Origin: an uncultured Helicobacteraceae bacterium
Lineage (GTDB): Bacteria > Campylobacterota > Campylobacteria > Campylobacterales > UBA6016
NCBI GenBank assembly: GCA_937973585.1
Contig: CALJKN010000068.1
Span: forward strand, 1-21,465
Reading direction: 5' to 3'
DNA: 21,465 nucleotides
Positions within the stretch are counted from its first letter, which is position 1. The number at the start of each line of letters is the position of its first letter. A program made the position numbers and the translations under genes. The notes under the pieces are model-generated. The model saw only the letters and a program-made list of their open reading frames with translations, did no database searches and was not told where the DNA came from. Of this stretch, positions 8,167-13,414 are shown one piece after another.

Positions 8167-9057
8167 ATGCCTAAGATAGCTATTGTGGGGCTTGGGGTAA
8201 TGGGGAAAAACCATTACAGAGTTTTAAAAAATATCGGAATTGAACCTGTCGCCCTGTGCGATGCGGTAACTACCGAGCATGACGGCAAAAAAGTGTATGC
8301 CGACTACGAAAAGATGCACAATGAGGTAAAACCGGATGCGGTTATAGTGGCCGTGCCGACTTTTTTACATAAACAGGTCGGGCATTTTTTTATAGAGAAC
8401 GGAGTTGATATTTTCCTAGAAAAACCTGCGGCGGATAAGTCTCTGGATGCTTTGTATCTATCTGCGGCAGCTGGTGCAAAAAACGTCAAAACGGCGGTCG
8501 GACACATAGAGAGGTTCAATCCTGTGGTAAGGGAGCTAAAAAAAGAGCTTGTCGGAAAAGAGCTATATACAATCTCCATAACAAGGGTGGGGCCGTTCCC
8601 TCCACGTATTGCCGATGTAGGGATACTAACCGATCTTGCGGTACACGATATAGACCTTATCAGATTTTTGACGGGGAGCGAAATCAAAAAATGCTCAATA
8701 CATAAATCCCAAAAAATCCATGATCACCACGAGGACAACGCCGTGCTCTCGTTTGAGCTGGAGAACGATATCGTGGCCAATATCACCACAAACTGGTTAA
8801 CCCCTTTCAAAAAAAGGCGGATAGAGGTTTCTGCAAAAGAGGGATACTACGATGCCGACCTTATGGGGCAAGAGCTAAAAGAGTACAGCTCATACAAGAC
8901 AAACAACTCTTATGTAGTCAGAGATTGCATCGTGTTTAAGGGGGAGCCTCTAAAGTTTGAGCTTGAGGCGTTTTTGTCGTACCTCGAAACAGGTGACAGA
9001 GGGGAGTTGGCGACTATCGAAGATTCGGCTAAGACCCTTTCGATACTCGGCAAATGA
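8167..9057 (+). CDS. Gfo/Idh/MocA-family dehydrogenase, GnnA-like (UDP-GlcNAc 3-dehydrogenase candidate)
   Basis: NAD(P)-dependent sugar oxidoreductase of 296 residues. The N-terminal Rossmann domain starts 'AIVGLGVMGKNHYRVL'; 'FLEKPAA' is the family EKP motif; 'VGHIERFNPVVREL', 'RVGPFPPRIADVG' and 'DLAVHDIDLIRFLTG' are typical of the branch that contains GnnA, which oxidises UDP-GlcNAc at C3 so that GnnB can make the 3-amino sugar used in amide-linked lipid A. The His-Asp pair in AVHDID is where the family places catalytic residues. Finding it tail to tail with lpxB, the lipid A disaccharide synthase, fits that role, but there is no gnnB-type aminotransferase adjacent, so other substrates (for example UDP-sugar precursors of surface polysaccharide) remain possible. 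Its last 29 bp overlap the 3' end of lpxB. Confidence 0.65.
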   Translation: MPKIAIVGLGVMGKNHYRVLKNIGIEPVALCDAVTTEHDGKKVYADYEKMHNEVKPDAVIVAVPTFLHKQVGHFFIENGVDIFLEKPAADKSLDALYLSAAAGAKNVKTAVGHIERFNPVVRELKKELVGKELYTISITRVGPFPPRIADVGILTDLAVHDIDLIRFLTGSEIKKCSIHKSQKIHDHHEDNAVLSFELENDIVANITTNWLTPFKKRRIEVSAKEGYYDADLMGQELKEYSSYKTNNSYVVRDCIVFKGEPLKFELEAFLSYLETGDRGELATIEDSAKTLSILGK

Positions 9058-10078
9058 TATCCGGCAAAGAGCTCTCTTTGCCGCTCAGCCTCTCTCTTAG
9101 CCTCTTTGACTTTTCCAAAAATAGCCCCTCGTCAAGCCCGTCTAGCTCTTTTATAATATTTGCCGCCGTTACGTCCTCTTGGATTAGCTCCGGATGTATT
9201 TCTTCGTCTCCCGCAAAATCAGACACGATATTTGCAAGCCCTATATGGTTTAGTTTTACAAATTTTTTGGCTATTTGATAGTCCAGCCATTTGGCCTTGT
9301 AGACAAGTACCGTCGGGGTTCCTATGATGCACGCCTCCAAAGTGGCCGTACCGGAGCATACTACCGCTTTTGAGGCCTCAAAAAGGGCTTTTTTTGCGTC
9401 TCTTACCAGCTCAAAATCGCCGATATCGCCGTATAGCTCGCCGATATCAATCTCTGCTATAAACGGCGGCACGGCTAGGAGTTTTCTCCCCGCTATCTGT
9501 TTTGCAGCCTCTCTAAAGATAGGCATAAGCCTCTTTATCTCACTCCGTCTACTCCCCGGCAAAAATGCGGTTATATCTGCTGTCACAACGCTTTGTTTTT
9601 GCTCTTTTATCTCATCCATTAGCGGATTTCCGACAAAAACTGCATCGTTCCAAAATTTCGGCTCAAACGGGAGTATTGCCGCCCGAACATCGGTTACCCC
9701 CTCTACAACCTTTACCCTTTTTGCTTTCCATGCCCAAACCTGCGGGAGTATATAGTAGATGATTTTTGTATCCGGAGAGCTTTTTTTTATTGCTTTTGCC
9801 AACGGAATATTAAAGGCGGGAGAGTCTATGAGCAGTACGGCATCGCATCCTGCGGCGGTTTTTGCCATCTCTTTTATCGCCCTTTTTGCCATCGGTATCT
9901 TGGCCAAAACATCTATAAAACCCATCACCCCAAAACTATTTGACGGCAAAATCGGCAAACCAAACCGCTCATCAAAAATCCCCTCCAACTCTACATTCAA
10001 AGAATCCGGAAATTCGGATAACAGATTCTCAAGATGGAGATTCGCCGACGGCTCCAGAGCCGATACTAGGAGTTTCAT
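9029..10078 (-). CDS. lpxB: Lipid-A-disaccharide synthase
   Basis: Glycosyltransferase family 19; joins UDP-2,3-diacylglucosamine and lipid X to form the lipid A disaccharide at the inner membrane. The 349 residues start 'MKLLVSALEPSANLHL', the Campylobacter-type variant of the enteric GELSGD start. Other family marks: 'DAVLLIDSPAFNIPLAKAIK', 'YYILPQVWAWKAKRVK', 'AAILPFEPKFW', 'FLPGSRRSEIKRLMPIF' and the C-terminal nucleotide-sugar site 'VCSGTATLEACIIGTPTVLVYKA'. The ATG at 10078 comes only 3 bp after the vapC stop, with a weak AGG upstream, so its transcript probably begins in or before the toxin-antitoxin pair. The C-terminal codons overlap the convergent gnnA-like gene. Confidence 0.95.
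   Translation of the reverse strand: MKLLVSALEPSANLHLENLLSEFPDSLNVELEGIFDERFGLPILPSNSFGVMGFIDVLAKIPMAKRAIKEMAKTAAGCDAVLLIDSPAFNIPLAKAIKKSSPDTKIIYYILPQVWAWKAKRVKVVEGVTDVRAAILPFEPKFWNDAVFVGNPLMDEIKEQKQSVVTADITAFLPGSRRSEIKRLMPIFREAAKQIAGRKLLAVPPFIAEIDIGELYGDIGDFELVRDAKKALFEASKAVVCSGTATLEACIIGTPTVLVYKAKWLDYQIAKKFVKLNHIGLANIVSDFAGDEEIHPELIQEDVTAANIIKELDGLDEGLFLEKSKRLRERLSGKESSLPDIICRVSKGS
9062..9083. other. Perfect inverted repeat just after the gnnA-like stop, inside lpxB
   Basis: CGGCAAAGAG at 9062-9071 and CTCTTTGCCG at 9074-9083 are exact reverse complements around CT. It begins 4 bp after the stop of the + strand gene and lies within codons near the end of lpxB. There is no run of T after it on either strand, so it is not a classical intrinsic terminator, yet its position suits a 3'-end stabiliser or a terminator of the convergent pair. 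Confidence 0.5.
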
Positions 10079-10081
10079 ATT

Positions 10082-10471
10082 TTATGACCTAAATTTTTTG
10101 ATTTTTATATCTTTGAGACATTTGTAATGCTTATCGTTTGCCGTAAGTAGTTCGGCTCCGAGACGGCTTGCGGTGGCGGCTATTAGTGCATCGGCTAGCT
10201 GCATGGAGTTTGACAAATAATACTCTTCGACATACATTGAAGCTCGCATAGATATTTCATCTTCTATCTGCACGATTTTTACCTCCCACTCTCTGAGTGC
10301 TTGCTTGAGTATTCGTAGCTCTTTTGTGTTTCGCATACCTTGCACTAGCTCCATATATGTGACAACCGAGATGCAAAAACCATTTAGCGAGTCAATCGCC
10401 TTTGCCGCTTTTTCGTTGCCTCTGAGATACCATATCAGTACGTCGGTATCAACAAGTATACCACAGCTCAA
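10082..10471 (-). CDS. vapC: PIN-domain ribonuclease toxin (VapC family)
   Basis: A 129-residue PIN protein. The Mg2+-binding acidic residues are present: Asp8 (with Asp10) in 'LVDTDVLIWYLRG', Glu41 in 'VTYMELVQGM', Asp94 in 'LADALIAATA' and Asp113 in 'LLTANDKHY'. VapC toxins cleave tRNA or rRNA when freed from their antitoxin. The TTG start overlaps the stop of the antitoxin gene by 4 bp (TTGA), the usual order antitoxin then toxin. Nothing looks broken, so it is probably an active module. The RNA target cannot be predicted. Confidence 0.88.
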   Translation of the reverse strand: MSCGILVDTDVLIWYLRGNEKAAKAIDSLNGFCISVVTYMELVQGMRNTKELRILKQALREWEVKIVQIEDEISMRASMYVEEYYLSNSMQLADALIAATASRLGAELLTANDKHYKCLKDIKIKKFRS

Positions 10472-10704
10472 AACGAACGCCCTTTGCGCAAAGTACGGAG
10501 ATATTCATCCACGTTGCCGTCTTTGTCTGCCCACATCCCAAATAGCTTGTTTGGCGTTTTTTTTGTTTTTTTAGCACTTTCCGTTATCGGTACTAGCTTT
10601 GCTCTTGCTTGTCCTCTGTATGTCACGGTAATCTCTTCACCCATAGCCAACCTTTCAAACACCGCCGAGGTATTAAACCTCAGTTCTTTTGCTGTTGCCT
10701 CCAT
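10468..10704 (-). CDS. vapB: Antitoxin of the VapC partner, Phd/YefM-like
   Basis: A 78-residue protein. The first ~50 residues form a Phd/YefM-like DNA-binding part ('ELRFNTSAVFERLAMGEEITV', 'YRGQARAKLVP'). The C-terminal tail 'LFGMWADKDGNVDEYLRTLRKG' is of the kind that inserts into the PIN toxin active site (family pattern FGxWxDxxDVxxYVRxLRxxR). Its start ATG at 10704 has AAAGG 9 nt upstream, and a TATACT -10-like box lies at 10737-10742. Such antitoxins repress their own operon together with the toxin. I see no obvious long operator palindrome in the leader. Confidence 0.85.
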   Translation of the reverse strand: MEATAKELRFNTSAVFERLAMGEEITVTYRGQARAKLVPITESAKKTKKTPNKLFGMWADKDGNVDEYLRTLRKGRSF

Positions 10705-10736
10705 AGCTTTTACCTTTGCTAGAGTTGATATTTTGA

Positions 10737-10742
10737 AGTATA
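10737..10742 (-). promoter_or_regulatory. Possible -10 box of the vapBC-lpxB unit
   Basis: TATACT on the - strand, 32 bp before the vapB ATG, in an AT-rich stretch. This may also supply lpxB, because the gaps vapB-vapC-lpxB are -4 and +3 bp. Confidence 0.35.
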
Positions 10743-10815
10743 AACTCTGTGGGTTTAAGTGGGGCTTAATCGTTCTGGGATGTTTTGTAATACCTACTTT
10801 GTTAAACTATGTAAA

Positions 10816-10821
10816 TATAAT
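10816..10821 (+). promoter_or_regulatory. -10 box (TATAAT) of the aroQ-like / GHMP cassette
   Basis: Perfect TATAAT on + followed by AGGCGGAAGAG (10827-10837). A transcript starting near 10828 would have almost no leader, so initiation upstream of about 10830 is unlikely; this is why I reject the longer open frame beginning at 10759. The -35 region is only T-rich. Confidence 0.5.
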
Positions 10822-10836
10822 TGGCTAGGCGGAAGA

Positions 10837-11169
10837 GTGCAAACATTGCAAGAGATAAGAGATAAAATAGATGAGTTGGATGCAAACATCATACGGCAAC
10901 TTGTCACAAGAAAGCAACTTGTCGAGTCGGCTGCGCAGTTTAAAGATTGCGAAGTTGGGGATAGCGGCGTAAGGGCGCCCAGCAGGATAGAGTCCATGCT
11001 CGTAGAGCGTAGAAAACTTGCCGTGGAGCACGGGCTAAATCCTGATTTTGTAGAAAAATGGTTTTCTGATTTGATAGAACACAATATATCGTTAGAGATG
11101 GAAAGGTGGCTCAATATTGCTACAAAAGAAACGGTGGTTTTGGATTTGCCATATCTGAGCCGTCGGTAA
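10837..11169 (+). CDS. AroQ-fold chorismate mutase / isochorismate pyruvate-lyase-like protein (PchB-like)
   Basis: About 110 residues, all-helical AroQ fold. The sequence follows PchB-type proteins closely: 'LQEIRDKIDELDANIIRQLV', 'RKQLVESAAQFKDCE', 'VRAPSRIESMLVERRKLA' and 'HGLNPDFVEKWFSDLIEHNI'. Active-site equivalents of PchB Arg14, Arg31 and Lys42 are present (IRDKID, VTRKQ, AQFKD). The residue matching PchB Gln90 is Glu in 'SLEMERW', as in yeast chorismate mutase. It could therefore make prephenate from chorismate, or act as a lyase making a hydroxybenzoate plus pyruvate. The start is uncertain: GTG 10837 (SD 3 nt away) or TTG 10846 (GGAAGAG 8 nt away). Its last 64 bp overlap the next gene in another frame, implying coupled translation with the GHMP-type enzyme, which suggests its product is used there. 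Confidence 0.75.
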   Translation: MQTLQEIRDKIDELDANIIRQLVTRKQLVESAAQFKDCEVGDSGVRAPSRIESMLVERRKLAVEHGLNPDFVEKWFSDLIEHNISLEMERWLNIATKETVVLDLPYLSRR

Positions 11170-13226
11170 CGGTCAAATTCCAAAAAACTGATAGTTTGGA
11201 GATAATCGACAATAGAGCTTTTGGCTTTGACGGCGATGAGACTGCTAGACTGCTGGATATTTTGCAAAAAGAGATTTTGCAAAAAAAATTTACCAACTCC
11301 TGTAAGATAGAGATAATCGGCGACACCCAGTCTCATATGGGATTTGGCTCTGGGACGGCTATTAGGCTTGCGGCTATAGAGGAGTTGTATCTGCTAAACG
11401 GTTATACATATACGAGCGATGAGCTCATAGCGGCTTCGGGCAGAGGCGGCACATCGGGCGTAGGTGTTCATACATATTTTCACGGCGGATATTCGTTTGA
11501 CGTGGGTAGAAAAAGCGGCGTACTTGCTCCGTCTTGTTCGGTGGAGTCAAAATATACAAAACCTCTTCATATAGCGGGTGGCAAAATGCCGGACTGGAAG
11601 ATTGGTATCTGCATACCAAACTCTATACGCCCAAATAGCGAAGCCGAGGAAAAAGAGTTTTTTGATTCCACTTGCCCTATAGAGCCGCATGAGAGTTATG
11701 AAGCTACATATCATGCCGTATTTGGATTGCTTGCCGGCGCAAAGGATAGATGCTTGGATAGCTTTTGCGAAGCGGTGCAGAATATACAACAGTGCAAGTG
11801 GAAAAGCGCCGAACGCTCTTTATACGGCGACAGGTTGTTTGAAATAGAAAAAGCGCCGTATGATTGCGGCGCAAGCGCCGTAGGTATGTCAAACCCCGAT
11901 AAAAAGCTTTTTATTATAGAAGATACATCGGTGGCCATAGATGCTTTTAGCCGTGACGGCAATGAAGTGCCTGGGCTGGATGTAAAGTATTGGATGAGAG
12001 AAAATGACTTTAATAGTGTAGATGCAGCATTAAAAACAAACGGCAACAATAGAAAATGCTATGTCAGGTCTGATATTGTTTTGCATTTGACAAAAGAGCT
12101 TAGAGAAAAACACGGCAAAGAGTTTATGCAATTTACAGGATTTTCGCATGGAAGCATTGCTGCGCAAGAGTTTGATTACAAAACAAATCCATTATATCCT
12201 TGGCTAGACAACAAGACGTTTAATAAATGGTTTGTGCCGGATGGCGCAGATATGCCGTTAGGCATGATGGATATCGACAAAGCTTGTCGATATGACTTTA
12301 GAAAAGATGCGTTGGATAGGCTTTTGTCTTTTTTGGAAGAAGAGAAAATAATCCAAAAAAAATCAAACATAACTAGTAAAAAATATCATAGGTTTACTTT
12401 TTTTGAAAATTTTGTTTTGGTGGGCCCTACATGTGCGGGCAAGAGTACACTGGCTAACTTTTTGGCTGAAAAGTTTGGCTACTATCACATTGAAGCTAGT
12501 GATTTTATGTATCAAAAATACCATCAACTTCATGGCGCAAAACCGAGTGTAAGTATAGGCGATTTCGCCGCAAAGGCATTGGAAGAAAATATATGCGCCG
12601 TTGCAAAACCGATAGTAAAACATGTAATTGGACTCGATGATACTCCTTTTGTTATAAGTGGTTTTAGACACCCTCAAGAGATAGAGTGTTTTTTGGCCGA
12701 GTATAAAAAAAATATCAAGACTTTGTATGTAGATGCTAGCTTGGATATTAGGTTTGAGCGTAGTATTGCCAGAAAAAGGCCCGACGACCATATAACAAAA
12801 GAAAATTTTGTTGCAAAAAATGAGCAACAAATGTCTATGGGGCTTGCAAAAATGGGAGAAGAAATAGGCGAAAAACTCTTAAATGAAAGCTCTATTGAAA
12901 ACTACTGCTTGGGTTTTTGCACAAAATACAAAGATTGCTTACCGGATGAGATTGAAATCAAAAAACGGATTTCGACAAAACTGACCCTTGAAAAAGCGAT
13001 ACTTGTCGCCCTTTACTTGTCAGAAACTAATAATGGCTACACTACAACAGAAATCGCAAAACTTATTTTGGAAAAACTCAACATAGTTAAAAGCAAAAAT
13101 AATGTTAGTAGGTATTTTAATCAAAACATTCACCCGTATTATGAAATTGTAGAAGGCTCTGAGCCGCTGAAATATAAGTTGAATGGAACCGGAGAGAGTG
13201 CGGCGAGGTTGGTTTTATCGGCTTAA
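11106..13226 (+). CDS. Multidomain protein: GHMP-fold beta-RFAP synthase-like + unknown domain + P-loop kinase-like + winged helix
   Basis: A 706-residue fusion. Residues 8-270 resemble beta-ribofuranosylaminobenzene/-hydroxybenzene 5'-phosphate synthase, the GHMP-fold enzyme of methanopterin synthesis that condenses a 4-substituted benzoate with PRPP, losing CO2: 'KRNGGFGFAI' (8-17), 'HMGFGSGTAIRLAA' (77-90), 'GRGGTSGVGVHTYFHGG' (112-128), 'DCGASAVGMS' (253-262). Residues about 285-415 match nothing I know; marked by 'YWMREND', 'FTGFSHGS', 'QEFDYKTNPLYPWLD' and 'GMMDIDKACRYD'. Residues 435-600 are a nucleotide-kinase-like P-loop domain: Walker A 'GPTCAGKST' (440-448) and 'IRFERSIARKRPDDHITKENF', like dephospho-CoA/NMP kinases. 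Residues 627-706 look like a winged helix. The start is GTG 11106; no earlier start exists in frame after a stop at 11067, and the usual first strand of the family (RLHxGLxDL) is missing. 17 cysteines are spread over the chain. No other methanopterin gene is nearby. Function unknown; C-riboside nucleotide synthesis is my inference. Confidence 0.7.
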   Translation: MAQYCYKRNGGFGFAISEPSVTVKFQKTDSLEIIDNRAFGFDGDETARLLDILQKEILQKKFTNSCKIEIIGDTQSHMGFGSGTAIRLAAIEELYLLNGYTYTSDELIAASGRGGTSGVGVHTYFHGGYSFDVGRKSGVLAPSCSVESKYTKPLHIAGGKMPDWKIGICIPNSIRPNSEAEEKEFFDSTCPIEPHESYEATYHAVFGLLAGAKDRCLDSFCEAVQNIQQCKWKSAERSLYGDRLFEIEKAPYDCGASAVGMSNPDKKLFIIEDTSVAIDAFSRDGNEVPGLDVKYWMRENDFNSVDAALKTNGNNRKCYVRSDIVLHLTKELREKHGKEFMQFTGFSHGSIAAQEFDYKTNPLYPWLDNKTFNKWFVPDGADMPLGMMDIDKACRYDFRKDALDRLLSFLEEEKIIQKKSNITSKKYHRFTFFENFVLVGPTCAGKSTLANFLAEKFGYYHIEASDFMYQKYHQLHGAKPSVSIGDFAAKALEENICAVAKPIVKHVIGLDDTPFVISGFRHPQEIECFLAEYKKNIKTLYVDASLDIRFERSIARKRPDDHITKENFVAKNEQQMSMGLAKMGEEIGEKLLNESSIENYCLGFCTKYKDCLPDEIEIKKRISTKLTLEKAILVALYLSETNNGYTTTEIAKLILEKLNIVKSKNNVSRYFNQNIHPYYEIVEGSEPLKYKLNGTGESAARLVLSA

Positions 13227-13414
13227 TTGGGAATAAGCAATTTTAATTTTTGTTGACTTTACCCATATCTATCCCAATCTTACTTTTGGCAGTGCCAAAC
13301 TTAGTAAAAAAACAGTCGATAAGCAAAAATAGTCGAAAAAACAAAACATTAAGGTGAAAATTAAACAAATACATATAAAATGCGACATAAAATACAAAAT
13401 TTACAAGGGAATCA
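13227..13414 (+). promoter_or_regulatory. AT-rich spacer with probable thrS promoter
   Basis: 188 bp without a convincing gene. TATAAAAT at 13374-13381 is a good -10 candidate about 34 bp before thrS. AAGGGA at 13405-13410 is the thrS ribosome binding site, 4 nt before the TTG. A small inverted repeat TTTGGC-AGT-GCCAAA lies at 13285-13299. No T-run follows it, so I do not call a terminator for the upstream cassette. Confidence 0.45.

Noticed and set aside
10759..10836. Longer N-terminus for the AroQ-like gene
   Set aside because: The first 26 codons lie upstream of or across the TATAAT box at 10816 and do not match the AroQ family, whose fold begins at LQEIR.
11106..11169. Programmed -1 frameshift joining AroQ and GHMP proteins
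   Set aside because: The frames would allow it, but I find no X-XXY-YYZ heptamer in the correct phase in the overlap, and the GHMP frame has its own GTG with a GGAAAG-like stretch close before it. Coupled reinitiation is simpler.
13285..13299. Inverted repeat TTTGGC-AGT-GCCAAA as terminator or insertion scar
   Set aside because: Arms of 6 bp with no T-run, and no matching copy or direct repeat found at the other end of the cassette near 10,720-10,830.
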